DNA of 43,346 nucleotides from Rhizobiaceae bacterium (GCA_028279875.1 JANQMU010000032.1:1-43346); one strand, 5' to 3'. Counted from the first letter of the stretch, positions 10,120-18,752 are shown. Numbers and translations are program-made. Notes: generated from the sequence alone by a model not told the origin.

Positions 10120-10133
10120 CCACAATATTGTGG
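10120..10133. promoter_or_regulatory. 14-bp palindrome upstream of cbiX
   Basis: CCACAATATTGTGG is a perfect palindrome about 105 bases before the cbiX start, in a 224-base gap with no gene. It stands out in GC-rich surroundings and could be a dimeric repressor site. No regulator is adjacent, so its partner is unknown. Confidence 0.3.
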
Positions 10134-10237
10134 ACCCGGCGCCCGCAAGACGGATTTTTCTCTGAGACACATCGCGCGCGGTGCCATAGAGTGAGGCGGG
10201 CAGGCGTGATTCTGCAGCACTTCAACACGAGGCATTC

Positions 10238-11332
10238 ATGTCAAAGACCGGTATCATGATCTGCGGCCATGGCAGCCGCGCGAAATCCGCCGAAGAAGAG
10301 TTTGCGCTGCTCGCCAAGGGGCTTCGGGCGCGGTTTCCCGACATGCCGGTCGAATACGGTTTTCTCGAATATTCGGCCCCCAATATCCATATGGGCCTCG
10401 ATGCGCTGCGCGATGCCGGCGTGTCAGAGATCATCGCCGTGCCGGGCATGCTGTTCGCGGCGACCCACGCCAAGAACGATATCCCGTCCGTGCTGATCAC
10501 CTACCAGGAGAAAAACCCCGGGCTGACCATCCACTATGGCCGCGAGCTTGGCCTGCATCCGCAGATGATCGCGGCCTTCGAGGCCCGCATCCTCGAGGCT
10601 CTCGGCATCGACCATGTACACGACGGCGATCTCTACGACACGATGCTGGTCGTTGTCGGACGCGGCACGTCCGATACGCTGGCCAATGCCGAGGCTGCCC
10701 GGCTGACCCGCATCGTCACCGAGAATTTCGGCTTCGGCTGGTCCGAGACGGTCTATTCCGGCGTCACCTTTCCCTCCGTCGGGCGCGGGCTCGAAATGGC
10801 GCTGAAGCTCGGCTACAAAAAAATCGTCGTCGCACCCTATTTCCTGTTCTCCGGCCGGCTGATCGACCGGATCTACGGCTATGTCGACCGGGTAGCGGCG
10901 ATGGCCCCGGACGTCACGTTCATCAAGACCCACTATCTGTCGGACCAGGACCACGTCATCGACACGTTCGTCGAGCGCATCCGCGAGGTCCGGACCGGCG
11001 AGATCACTGAGACGTCGGACCTGATGGCCTCCTTCAAGGACCGCCTGGCGCGCGGCGAGGTCGACATCCATCACCACCACGCCGAGTTCCGCGATCCGCT
11101 CGACGACGAAACATCCGCAGCCCCCGACCATCATCACGGGCATGATCATGACCACCACCATCACGGGCATGATCATGACCATGGGCACAGCCATGGCGTC
11201 TATCGTCACATCGCGCATCCCAACGGGCCGCGCACGATGATCGATCAGGGAGTCTGCTGCTGTTTCATGAGCCAGTTCCCGCAGGAGGTCATCGACGACG
11301 AGCGGGCACGCCGGCGCCAACCGGCCGAATGA
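10238..11332 (+). CDS. cbiX: Sirohydrochlorin chelatase CbiX, long form with His-rich tail
   Basis: CbiX inserts Co2+ (or in relatives Ni2+/Fe2+) into sirohydrochlorin. This 364-residue long form has two tandem CbiX-like halves: the N-terminal half opens with GIMICGHGSRAKSAEEEF (His10 at the metal site), and the second contains VVVGRGTSDTLAN and SGVTFPSVGRGL. After about residue 285 comes a tail with around twenty histidines alternating with Asp and Gly, then GVCCCF (Cys340-342), reminiscent of the metal-storage and Fe-S regions of long CbiX proteins. No other cobalamin gene is nearby and I see no cobalamin riboswitch, so metal and pathway (cobalamin, siroheme or nickel tetrapyrrole) remain open. 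Confidence 0.9.
   Translation: MSKTGIMICGHGSRAKSAEEEFALLAKGLRARFPDMPVEYGFLEYSAPNIHMGLDALRDAGVSEIIAVPGMLFAATHAKNDIPSVLITYQEKNPGLTIHYGRELGLHPQMIAAFEARILEALGIDHVHDGDLYDTMLVVVGRGTSDTLANAEAARLTRIVTENFGFGWSETVYSGVTFPSVGRGLEMALKLGYKKIVVAPYFLFSGRLIDRIYGYVDRVAAMAPDVTFIKTHYLSDQDHVIDTFVERIREVRTGEITETSDLMASFKDRLARGEVDIHHHHAEFRDPLDDETSAAPDHHHGHDHDHHHHGHDHDHGHSHGVYRHIAHPNGPRTMIDQGVCCCFMSQFPQEVIDDERARRRQPAE
11132..11181 (+). repeat. 27-bp tandem duplication in the cbiX His-rich region
   Basis: A 23-base identical stretch, beginning CATCACGGGCATGATCATG, occurs at 11132-11154 and again at 11159-11181, giving a 27-bp period. It encodes duplicated His/Asp/Gly residues of the metal-rich tail and keeps the frame, so the tail appears to have lengthened by tandem duplication. 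Confidence 0.85.
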
Positions 11333-11407
11333 TCCGCAGCCGCCAGTTATTCCAACGCCACCATGCAGGATGCGGCATGGCGGCGATCGGCAAATCCTCC
11401 GGACCGG

Positions 11408-12442
11408 TCAATCCGGCTGTAGCATATGGGCCCGGTACTCGCTCTGCCGTTCGATCATCCAGCCGGGATACTCCTCGGGAAGCCGTGTCACCTCATCGAG
11501 GACGGCCAGATCCGCTTCGGTCAGCGAAACCTCGGTCGCACCGATATTGTCGGTGAGTTGGTCGACGCGCTTTGCACCGAGGATCACGCTGGTCACGACC
11601 TTCTGGTGCAACAACCAGGCAAGGGCGACCTGCGGAACGGTGCAGCCCTTGTCGGCGGCGATGCCGCGCATCGCATCGATGGCGTCATAGGCACGCTCCT
11701 TGTCGACGGGCGGAAAATCGAAATTCACCCGCCGGCCCTCGGCGGTTTTGCCCTCGCGATCGAACTTGCCGGATAGAAAGCCGCCGGCGAGCGGGCTCCA
11801 CACCATCAGCCCGACATCTTCGCTCTGCAGCATCGGCACCACCTCGCGCTCGAGATCGCGCCCGGCGATACTGTAATAGGCCTGTAGCGAGACGATCGGC
11901 GCCAATTGACGCGCCGCGGCGATCCCGGCCGCCTTGACGATCTGCCAGGCCGCCCAGTTCGACAGGCCGAGATAACGCACATGGCCCTGCCGGACCAGCG
12001 TGTCCAGCGCCTCGAGCGTCTCGACCATCGGCGTCGCCGGGTCGAAACCGTGAATCTGATAAAGGTCGATATGATCGAGCTGCAGCCGCTTCAGGCTGGC
12101 TTTCGCCTGGTCCAGAATATGTCCGCGTGAAGCCCCGCGCCCATTCGGCCCGTCGCCCATCGGGCCGAAGACCTTGGTGGCAATCACCACATCCTCGCGC
12201 GCGACACCGACATTCCTGAGCGACTGGCCGAGGATTTCCTCGCTCCTGCCGGCGGCATAGATATTGGCCGTGTCGATGAAATTGATGCCCGCATCGAGGG
12301 CGGTCTTGAGCAGCGTATCGGCCTCCTCCTGCTGGAGCTTGCCGATTTGCCCCCACATGTCGTCCGAACCGCCAAAGGTCATGGTGCCGAGGCACAGTTC
12401 GGAAACGAAAAGGCCGCTGTGGCCGAGGCGACGGTAACGCAT
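11408..12442 (-). CDS. Aldo/keto reductase
   Basis: This 344-residue NADPH-dependent oxidoreductase of the AKR superfamily has a (beta/alpha)8 barrel. The catalytic tetrad is complete: Asp57 and Tyr62 (FIDTANIY), Lys90 (IATK) and His131 (YQIHGFD). The C-terminal LGAKRVDQLTDN is the usual cofactor-binding helix. The start at 12442 gives the standard opening MRYRRLGHSGLFVSELCLGT; the frame continues upstream but without protein-like sequence. It is divergent from an AraC regulator with an N-terminal domain (PF06719 type) that often accompanies aldo/keto reductases, so it is probably that regulator's target. The carbonyl substrate is unknown. Confidence 0.94.
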   Translation of the reverse strand: MRYRRLGHSGLFVSELCLGTMTFGGSDDMWGQIGKLQQEEADTLLKTALDAGINFIDTANIYAAGRSEEILGQSLRNVGVAREDVVIATKVFGPMGDGPNGRGASRGHILDQAKASLKRLQLDHIDLYQIHGFDPATPMVETLEALDTLVRQGHVRYLGLSNWAAWQIVKAAGIAAARQLAPIVSLQAYYSIAGRDLEREVVPMLQSEDVGLMVWSPLAGGFLSGKFDREGKTAEGRRVNFDFPPVDKERAYDAIDAMRGIAADKGCTVPQVALAWLLHQKVVTSVILGAKRVDQLTDNIGATEVSLTEADLAVLDEVTRLPEEYPGWMIERQSEYRAHMLQPD

Positions 12443-12611
12443 GGTGATTGTCCTTTGCTGAGAATGCCGGGGCCGAAGCGGCCCGGGCCTGCCGTCTATC
12501 TGGGGCCTGGCGGCCCGCGCGCGCGACGCCGATCCTCGCGAATTTATGCCCAATCCTCTCAATCCGTCGGCGCGGGCTGGTCAGATGCGCAAGATCGGCT
12601 AAGATCGCCGA

Positions 12612-13517
12612 ATGACGGAGCCACGTCTCGACACCTTGAGAGAGCGCGCGTTGGAACTCTGGCGTTCCCACGGGCGCGAGACCCCGTTGCCGGGCGTTTT
12701 CCTCGCTGTCTCCGATAGTCCGATGGGGCCGATCCACGGCGTCTATCAACCCTCGCTCTGCGCCGTTCTCCAGGGCGCAAAGGTCAGCCGGGTTGGCCAT
12801 CGGACCTATCGGTACGATGAGGGAAAGTGCCTGATTACGTCACTGGATGTGCCGGTCCGGGCGGAGATCATCGCCGCATCCGAAGAACGTCCCTATGTTG
12901 GCCTGATCGTCAATATCGATCCGGTGGTGGTTGCCGAACTGCTGCTGGAGCATGCCCGCACCGAACCGCCGCCGCACCCGACACCCGAGGCGCTTGCCGT
13001 GCATTGCCTCGAAGATGAAATGATCGATCCGCTGACGCGGCTTCTGGACATGGCCGGGCACCCGGGAGACATCCCGGTCCTCGCGCCGATGATCCAGCGT
13101 GAGATTATCTGGCGCCTTCTCAACGGTCCGCAGGGAGGCATGCTGCGCCAGACCGGCCTGACCGACGGCCGGCTCGCCCGCATCGGGAGGTCGATCGCCT
13201 GGGTGCGGGAGAATTTCACACAGACCCTCAGCGTGCCCCATCTGGCCATGCTGGCCGGCATGAGCCCGGCGACCTTCCACCGCCATTTCAAGGCAGCGAC
13301 CGCAATGACGCCGGTGCAGTTCCAGAAGAGCCTGCGCCTCCAGGAAGCGCGGCGGCTGCTTTTATCGGAAGGATCCGATGTCGCCCAGGTCGGTTTTGCC
13401 ATCGGCTATGAAAGCCCCTCGCAATTCAGCCGCGAATACCGCCGGATGTTCGGCGCCCCGCCCGGACGCGATGGCGCACAGATTCGCCACGCCGTTGCGG
13501 CCGATAGCCACGCCTAA
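12612..13517 (+). CDS. AraC family transcriptional regulator (AraC_N type)
   Basis: This 301-residue regulator has an N-terminal sensing domain of the AraC_N family (GVYQPSLCAVLQGAKVSRVG at residues 43-62 is characteristic). The C-terminal double HTH includes LSVPHLAMLAGMSPATFHRHF (206-226) and VAQVGFAIGYESPSQFSREY (257-276). Residues after about 285 are a short non-conserved tail. It is divergent from the aldo/keto reductase with 169 bases between, and most likely regulates it. No clear ribosome binding site precedes the ATG, though AAGATCG is repeated twice just upstream. It is convergent with ccmB, with a large inverted repeat between them. Confidence 0.92.
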   Translation: MTEPRLDTLRERALELWRSHGRETPLPGVFLAVSDSPMGPIHGVYQPSLCAVLQGAKVSRVGHRTYRYDEGKCLITSLDVPVRAEIIAASEERPYVGLIVNIDPVVVAELLLEHARTEPPPHPTPEALAVHCLEDEMIDPLTRLLDMAGHPGDIPVLAPMIQREIIWRLLNGPQGGMLRQTGLTDGRLARIGRSIAWVRENFTQTLSVPHLAMLAGMSPATFHRHFKAATAMTPVQFQKSLRLQEARRLLLSEGSDVAQVGFAIGYESPSQFSREYRRMFGAPPGRDGAQIRHAVAADSHA

Positions 13518-13522
13518 GTTTC

Positions 13523-13584
13523 GTTTTTCGGTGACAGTTTCCTTTTTGCTGCGCACCGTAAAAAGGAAACTGTCACCGAAAAAC
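13523..13584. repeat. Perfect 25-bp inverted repeat with 12-base loop (REP-like or bidirectional terminator)
   Basis: Bases 13523-13547 and 13560-13584 are exact reverse complements over 25 positions, with a core reading CGGTGACAGTTTCC in the left arm. The loop is 13548-13559. Both arms end in runs of A/T, so the structure could end transcription from both sides between the convergent araC-like gene and ccmB. The long GC-poor arms with this GGTGACAGTTT core also recall palindromic intergenic REP-type elements. A further partial copy (ACCGTCACC) follows the right arm. It lies exactly at the boundary between the accessory block and ccmB. Confidence 0.85.
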
Positions 13585-13614
13585 CGTCACCCTATCTATT
13601 CAACCACCGCAGCC

Positions 13615-14274
13615 CTAATCCGTCGAAGCCCGCAACGCGGCGCTTGCCGCCAGCGGGCCGAGCACCGAGAAAAACAGGGTCAGGGCGCACAGGATCAGGA
13701 AGGGCTGCAGGAATGGCGCCGGATCCTCGACTGCGCCGTAAACGGCGCTCACGCCGAAGATCAGCACCGGGATCGCCAGCGGCAGCACCAGCACCGACAG
13801 CAGCAACCCACCGCGCGGCAGCGCCACGGAGACGGCGGCGCCGACCGCGCCGATAAAGGTGACGGCCGGCGTCCCGGCGAGCAGCGTCGCGGCCACCGCG
13901 GCCATCGCCATGCCGTCGACATTCATCAACAGGCCGAGCAGCGGCGAGGCGATGATCAGCGGCACGCCGGTGGCCGTCCAGTGGGCGGCGCATTTGACGA
14001 AGACGGTCAGGAACAAGGGCGTCTCCTGCATCAGCATGAGGTCCAGCGACCCGTCCTCCCGGTCGGCCTGGAACAGCCGGTCGAGACCGAGCAGGGCGGC
14101 GAGCAGCGCCCCGATCCACAGGATCGCCGGACCGATCCGCGCCAGCAGGTTGAGATCCGGGCCGACACCGAAGGGGATGACGGCAATGACAGCCAGAAAG
14201 AACAGAACGCCGATCAGCGCTCCGCCGCCGGCCCGCACCGCAAGCCGCACGTCACGGACAAACAGGGCGCCCAT
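13615..14274 (-). CDS. ccmB: Heme exporter protein CcmB
   Basis: This 219-residue six-helix membrane subunit of the CcmAB ABC unit energises release of heme-loaded CcmE. The typical N-terminus (FVRDVRLAVRAGGGALIGVLFF), the cytoplasmic loop LFQADREDGSLDLMLMQETP and the PLAIPVLIFGVSAV segment match the family. The start overlaps the ccmA stop (TGATG), showing coupling. In relatives ccmC normally follows directly; here the gene is followed by a palindrome and an unrelated, convergent regulator. Confidence 0.96.
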   Translation of the reverse strand: MGALFVRDVRLAVRAGGGALIGVLFFLAVIAVIPFGVGPDLNLLARIGPAILWIGALLAALLGLDRLFQADREDGSLDLMLMQETPLFLTVFVKCAAHWTATGVPLIIASPLLGLLMNVDGMAMAAVAATLLAGTPAVTFIGAVGAAVSVALPRGGLLLSVLVLPLAIPVLIFGVSAVYGAVEDPAPFLQPFLILCALTLFFSVLGPLAASAALRASTD

Positions 14275-14945
14275 CAGCCGGTCACCCCATCCGCAAAGGG
14301 ATCCTGCGCGGTAAAATCGGCCGCCGCCTGCGGTTCCAGCACCAGATGGCGCGGCGCCTTCAGGCCCAGCGGCTGGTGAGTCGCGATGATCGCCATCCCG
14401 CCGGCATCGAGATGGTTCGACACCAGCCCCGCAAAGCGATCGAGCGCGCCCGTATCGAGCGCCGCCGCCGGCTCATCGAGGATCCACACCGGCCGGTGGG
14501 CGAGCAACAGGCGAGCCATGGCGATGCGCCTTTGCTGGCCGGCCGACAGATAGCCGAAGGGAAGATGGCCGAGGTCGGCAAGGCCCACGGCCCGCGTCGC
14601 GCTGTCGATATCGCCCGCCGGCGGCGCCGACCTTTCCGGTCCGTTTTGCATGAAGCGCTGCCAGAAGACGAGATTTTCGGCAACGCTCAGTTCGCGCTTC
14701 ATGCCGTTGCGGTGGCCGAGATAATGGCAAGCTTCCCGCACCGCCTCGTAATCGCCGCCCTCAAGGATAACGCGGCCATCTTCATCCGGCAGCAGCCCAG
14801 CCAGCACCCGCAGCAGCGTCGATTTGCCGACCCCGTTCGGTCCGGACACGACCAGTGCTTCGCCGGGCCCCAGCGCAAAGCCGATCCCGGAGAAAAAGAC
14901 CTGGCCGCCGCGCGCGACGGTAACGTTTTCGGCAACAAGCCGCAT
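14274..14945 (-). CDS. ccmA: Heme exporter ATP-binding protein CcmA
   Basis: This 223-residue ABC ATPase partners CcmB in cytochrome c maturation. The Walker A GPNGVGKST is at residues 35-43, the signature LSAGQ at 132-136 and the Walker B region WILDEP at 153-158, followed by an H-loop (IIATHQPL). The start at 14945 is preceded by a GGAGAGG site and gives the usual opening MRLVAENVTVARGG, so the longer upstream frame is rejected. It is the first gene of ccmAB and diverges from acnA. The shared region carries an Irr-like dyad about 80 bases upstream of this start, suggesting iron-dependent control. Confidence 0.96.
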   Translation of the reverse strand: MRLVAENVTVARGGQVFFSGIGFALGPGEALVVSGPNGVGKSTLLRVLAGLLPDEDGRVILEGGDYEAVREACHYLGHRNGMKRELSVAENLVFWQRFMQNGPERSAPPAGDIDSATRAVGLADLGHLPFGYLSAGQQRRIAMARLLLAHRPVWILDEPAAALDTGALDRFAGLVSNHLDAGGMAIIATHQPLGLKAPRHLVLEPQAAADFTAQDPFADGVTG

Positions 14946-15023
14946 GGGCGGACCTCTCCAGGATGGGTCAGGCAGTGGTGAACCCATGCATCACGGAAAA
15001 AACACCGAATTCGACCGAAGTTG

Positions 15024-15042
15024 GTCTAGAACCCTTCTAGAA
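15024..15042. promoter_or_regulatory. Irr/ICE-box-like dyad between ccmA and acnA
   Basis: TCTAGAA-CCC-TTCTAGA (15025-15041) is a perfect 7-bp inverted repeat with a 3-base spacer. It differs from the TTTAGAA-N3-TTCTAAA iron control element bound by the rhizobial heme-responsive regulator Irr only at a symmetric position in each arm. It is followed by AT-rich sequence (AAAATTATCTATAA) that may be a -10 region. acnA (Fe-S enzyme) is a known iron-regulated target in Rhizobiales. The site match is from memory of the consensus, not computed. Confidence 0.6.
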
Positions 15043-15112
15043 AATTATCTATAAGGCCTGCAACCACGCCAGCGGTCGGCGTGAACCCCATATTTGCGCC
15101 GAACATGGTTTC

Positions 15113-15132
15113 GGTCAATCCGCGGATTGACC
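15113..15132. promoter_or_regulatory. 20-bp perfect palindrome upstream of acnA
   Basis: GGTCAATCCGCGGATTGACC is a perfect 20-bp palindrome about 110 bases before the acnA start, in the acnA/ccmA intergenic region. Its length suggests a binding site for a dimeric regulator or a leader hairpin. It has no run of T after it, so it does not look like a terminator. Confidence 0.45.
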
Positions 15133-15242
15133 CTCCACGGGCGGACAGCGGAAATGGCCGCACCCGCAGGCTTTATCGTGTTTCCCACACGTCAAAGGCG
15201 TTCGTCCCGCAGCGTCGGTGAACAACGTGAATGAGAGCGCCT

Positions 15243-17933
15243 GTGACGAAATCACTTGATAGCTTCAACTGCCGCCGCACCCTGAAGGTCGGCGATGCGC
15301 AATATACCTATTTCAGCCTGACGGAGGCCGAGAAGAACGGCCTTGCCGGCATTGCGGCGCTGCCGTTTTCCATGAAGGTCCTCCTGGAAAACCTGCTGCG
15401 CAACGAGGACGGCCGAAGCGTCACCCGCGACGATATCCAGAACGTCGCCCACTGGCTGGAGGACAAGGGGACGGCCGGCAAGGAAATCGCCTATCGGCCG
15501 GCGCGCGTGCTGATGCAGGACTTCACCGGCGTGCCCGCCGTCGTTGACCTCGCCGCCATGCGCGACGCCATGAAGGCGCTTGGCGGCGATCCGCAGAAGA
15601 TCAATCCGCTGGTGCCGGTCGATCTGGTGATCGACCATTCGGTCATTGTCGACGAATTCGGAACCCCACAGGCCTTTGCCCGCAATGTCGAACTGGAATA
15701 TCAGCGCAATGGCGAGCGCTACCGGTTTTTGAAATGGGGCCAGCAGGCCTTCAAGAATTTCCGCGTCGTGCCGCCCGGCACCGGCATCTGCCACCAGGTC
15801 AATCTGGAATATCTGGGTCAGGCCGTCTGGACGAAGGATGAGGATGGCGAAACGGTGGCCTATCCCGACACCTGTGTGGGAACCGATTCCCACACCACCA
15901 TGATCAACGGCCTCGGCGTTCTCGGCTGGGGCGTCGGCGGCATCGAGGCGGAGGCCGCCATGCTTGGCCAGCCGATCTCCATGCTGCTGCCGGAAGTCAT
16001 CGGGTTCCGCCTCACCGGCAAGCCGAAGGAGGGCATCACCGCCACCGACATCGTTTTGACCGTGGTGCAGATGCTGCGCGAAAAGGGCGTCGTCAGCAAG
16101 TTCGTCGAGTTCTTCGGCCCCGGCCTCAACAATATGACCCTTGCCGACCGGGCGACCATCGGCAATATGGCACCCGAATATGGCGCCACTTGCGGCTTCT
16201 TCCCGGTCGACAGCGAAACCGCCCATTACATGGAAACATCCGGCCGCGACGAGGACCGCATCGCCCTGGTCGAAGCCTATTGCAGGGCCCAGGGCATGTG
16301 GCGCGAGGAAGGCTCGGCCGACCCGGTCTTCACCGACACGCTGGAACTCGATCTTGGCGATGTCGTGCCGTCCATGGCCGGCCCCAAGCGGCCCGAGGGC
16401 CGCATCCCGCTGGAAGGCATTGCTGCCGGATTCACCAAATCGCTGGCCGAGGAATACAACAAGACCACCGGCGGCGAGACGCGCTATCCGGTCGAAGGCG
16501 AGGAATATGACCTCGGCCATGGCGATGTCGCCATTGCCGCCATCACCTCCTGCACCAACACCTCCAACCCGTCGGTGCTGATCGGCGCCGGCCTGCTGGC
16601 CCGCAACGCGCTGGAAAAGGGCCTGAAGACCAAGCCCTGGGTCAAGACATCGCTGGCGCCCGGCTCGCAGGTCGTCGCCGAATATCTGGCCCGCTCCGGT
16701 CTGCAGGAGGATCTCGACCAGCTCGGCTTCAATCTCGTCGGTTTCGGCTGCACCACCTGTATCGGCAATTCCGGGCCGCTGCCGCCCCGTGTGTCCAAGA
16801 CCATCAATGACAAGGGTTTGATCGCCGCGGGCGTGTTGTCGGGCAACCGCAATTTCGAAGGCCGCATCTCACCGGATGTGCAGGCCAATTACCTCGCCTC
16901 GCCCCCGCTGGTCGTCGCCTATGCGCTGGCCGGCACGGTGCGGAAGGATCTCACCACCGAGCCAATCGGTGAAGACTGGGACGGCAATCCCGTCTTTTTG
17001 AAGGACATCTGGCCGTCCTCGGCGGAAATCCAGGACTTCATCGCCAAGAACGTCACGCGTGCCCTTTTCACTGCGAAATATGCCGATGTCTTCAAGGGCG
17101 ACGAAAACTGGCAGGCGGTCAAGGCGCCGGAAGGCCAGACCTATGCCTGGGACGACAATTCGACCTATGTGCAGAACCCGCCCTATTTCACCGGCATGGG
17201 CAAGACCCCCGGCGGCATCAAGGACATTGTCGGCGCCCGCGTGCTCGGCCTGTTCGGCGACAAGATCACCACCGACCACATCTCGCCGGCCGGATCCATC
17301 AAGGCCCAGTCGCCGGCCGGGTCCTATCTCATGGACCACAATGTGGCGGTTGCCGATTTCAACCAGTACGGCACCCGGCGCGGCAATCACGAGGTGATGA
17401 TGCGCGGCACCTTCGGCAATATCCGCATCCGCAACCACATGCTCGGGCCGAACGGCAAGGAGGGCGGCTATACGATCCACTATCCCTCCAAGGAGGAAAT
17501 GTCGATCTATGACGCTGCCATGCTGTACAAGCAGGAGGGCGTGCCGCTGGTCGTCTTCGCCGGCAGCGAATACGGCAACGGCTCGTCCCGCGACTGGGCT
17601 GCCAAGGGCACCAACCTTCTCGGCGTGCGGGCCGTGATCGCCCAGTCCTTCGAGCGCATCCACCGCTCCAACCTGGTCGGCATGGGCGTCGTTCCCTTCG
17701 TGCTCGAAGACGGCACGAGTTGGGAAAGCCTCAATCTCAAGGGCGACGAACGGGTGACGATCGAAGGCCTCGCCGACATCAAGCCGCGCGAGACCAAGAC
17801 GGCGAAAATCACCTATGCGGACGGCACCGTGAAGGACGTGCCGATCATCTGCCGCATCGACACGCTCGACGAGCTCGACTATGTCAACAATGGCGGCATT
17901 CTGCAGACCGTGCTGCGCGATCTCGCCGCCTGA
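15243..17933 (+). CDS. acnA: Aconitate hydratase AcnA
   Basis: AcnA is the TCA-cycle [4Fe-4S] enzyme that interconverts citrate and isocitrate. The 896-residue product has the AcnA/IRP1 layout. Cluster ligands are Cys437 (SCTNTSNPS), Cys503 and Cys506 ([11 protein letters not shown]), matching the spacing of E. coli AcnA. The swivel domain carries [17 protein letters not shown] chose the GTG at 15243 because it yields the family start M-T-K-S-L-D-S-F with a GAGAG element 5 bases upstream; the ATG at 15231 adds four residues and lacks a site. The divergent intergenic region has an Irr-like dyad and a palindrome. Confidence 0.97.
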   Translation: MTKSLDSFNCRRTLKVGDAQYTYFSLTEAEKNGLAGIAALPFSMKVLLENLLRNEDGRSVTRDDIQNVAHWLEDKGTAGKEIAYRPARVLMQDFTGVPAVVDLAAMRDAMKALGGDPQKINPLVPVDLVIDHSVIVDEFGTPQAFARNVELEYQRNGERYRFLKWGQQAFKNFRVVPPGTGICHQVNLEYLGQAVWTKDEDGETVAYPDTCVGTDSHTTMINGLGVLGWGVGGIEAEAAMLGQPISMLLPEVIGFRLTGKPKEGITATDIVLTVVQMLREKGVVSKFVEFFGPGLNNMTLADRATIGNMAPEYGATCGFFPVDSETAHYMETSGRDEDRIALVEAYCRAQGMWREEGSADPVFTDTLELDLGDVVPSMAGPKRPEGRIPLEGIAAGFTKSLAEEYNKTTGGETRYPVEGEEYDLGHGDVAIAAITSCTNTSNPSVLIGAGLLARNALEKGLKTKPWVKTSLAPGSQVVAEYLARSGLQEDLDQLGFNLVGFGCTTCIGNSGPLPPRVSKTINDKGLIAAGVLSGNRNFEGRISPDVQANYLASPPLVVAYALAGTVRKDLTTEPIGEDWDGNPVFLKDIWPSSAEIQDFIAKNVTRALFTAKYADVFKGDENWQAVKAPEGQTYAWDDNSTYVQNPPYFTGMGKTPGGIKDIVGARVLGLFGDKITTDHISPAGSIKAQSPAGSYLMDHNVAVADFNQYGTRRGNHEVMMRGTFGNIRIRNHMLGPNGKEGGYTIHYPSKEEMSIYDAAMLYKQEGVPLVVFAGSEYGNGSSRDWAAKGTNLLGVRAVIAQSFERIHRSNLVGMGVVPFVLEDGTSWESLNLKGDERVTIEGLADIKPRETKTAKITYADGTVKDVPIICRIDTLDELDYVNNGGILQTVLRDLAA

Positions 17934-18123
17934 CGGCAAATCCCGCCAGCTCTGTAATCAGGTCCCGTCGCGAACGGCCGGCGGGACCCGTCAGATCAGA
18001 TGCTCGGTCCGGTTCTTCTCCCGCTCTTCGAAGGCTTGCCGAGCACGCAGATGCAGGCGGCCAGCCGCCCCGAAGACATGACAATCGCGCAACACCGGAA
18101 CATGCGGATCATCACAGAACGCT

Positions 18124-18660
18124 CTATACGGCGCCGGCATATTCGCCGCGCGCCGGATAGTCGTTCTTGATGGCAAAATCCAGGGCGCCGACCAGTTCGG
18201 AGAAATGCGGCCGCACGAACGGCATGGTCTGCACCGATCCGTAATAGAGCGTCTGCTGCGGCGTCACCATGAAAAGGCCCGGCTCGGGAAACAGCGCCGG
18301 CTCCTCGATGCCGATGGACGTCCTGCCCCGCGACGTCGAGATATAGAGCCCCCATTCGCGCGCCTTCTGGAGGCTGAGATCATAGCCGAAACGCAGCGTC
18401 TCCGCCTCGATCTTGTCCGCCATCGCCTGGGCGCGGTCGAGCCCGTCGGCACTGACGGCAATGGTGGTCACGCCACGCTCGGCAAAGGCCGGTGTCAGCT
18501 TTTCCAGCTCCTTGAGATAGTTGGCGCAGATCGGACAGTGCAGCCCCCGGTAAAAGCAGATGATGGTTCCGCGTTCGGACGTCTCGGTAGCGAGATCAAA
18601 GCTGTCGCCGGACAGCATCGGCAGGGTCAGATCGGGCGTTTTCTGGCGTGGCATCAGCAT
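18124..18660 (-). CDS. Peroxiredoxin-like (AhpC/TSA) family protein
   Basis: This 178-residue thioredoxin-fold protein has an active-site segment FYRGLHCPICANYLKEL (Cys42, Cys45), matching the peroxiredoxin-like AhpC/TSA subgroup in which the CxxC replaces the classical PxxxTxxC. Residues such as TIICFYRG, TTIAVSADG and LFMVTP follow the fold. No signal peptide is present, so a cytoplasmic thiol peroxidase or reductase role is likely. The start at 18660 has AGGA 7 bases upstream; the longer frame to 18696 lacks a site. It is divergent from an AraC regulator only 92 bases away, probably its controller. Confidence 0.9.
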   Translation of the reverse strand: MLMPRQKTPDLTLPMLSGDSFDLATETSERGTIICFYRGLHCPICANYLKELEKLTPAFAERGVTTIAVSADGLDRAQAMADKIEAETLRFGYDLSLQKAREWGLYISTSRGRTSIGIEEPALFPEPGLFMVTPQQTLYYGSVQTMPFVRPHFSELVGALDFAIKNDYPARGEYAGAV

Positions 18661-18684
18661 CAATGTTTCCTTTCCAAATGGACT

Positions 18685-18712
18685 TTGCGCGGACAATAGC
18701 AGACGCTATAGT
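18685..18712 (+). promoter_or_regulatory. Candidate sigma-70 type promoter for the AraC gene
   Basis: TTGCGC (18685-18690), a 16-base spacer and TATAGT (18707-18712) lie 41 bases before the ATG at 18753. Spacing and position are suitable. The -35 element matches TTGACA at four positions. Confidence 0.35.
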
Positions 18713-18752
18713 CCGAAAAAGCCGATAAATCTGATCCAGGCACCCAAATCCC

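Noticed and set aside
10014..10237. Cobalamin riboswitch before cbiX
   Set aside because: No B12-box-like conserved core was found on either strand of the 224-base gap; only a short palindrome is present.
15252..16520. Long open frame (422 codons) on the strand opposite acnA
   Set aside because: The sequence is His/Asp/Gly-rich composition bias mirrored from a high-GC gene, with no domain, no ribosome binding site and complete overlap with the undoubted acnA.
17961..17988. Hairpin GGTCCCG ... CGGGACC after acnA as a terminator
   Set aside because: The stem is only 7 bp with a 14-base loop and there is no T run after it. The 190-base gap after acnA shows nothing else.
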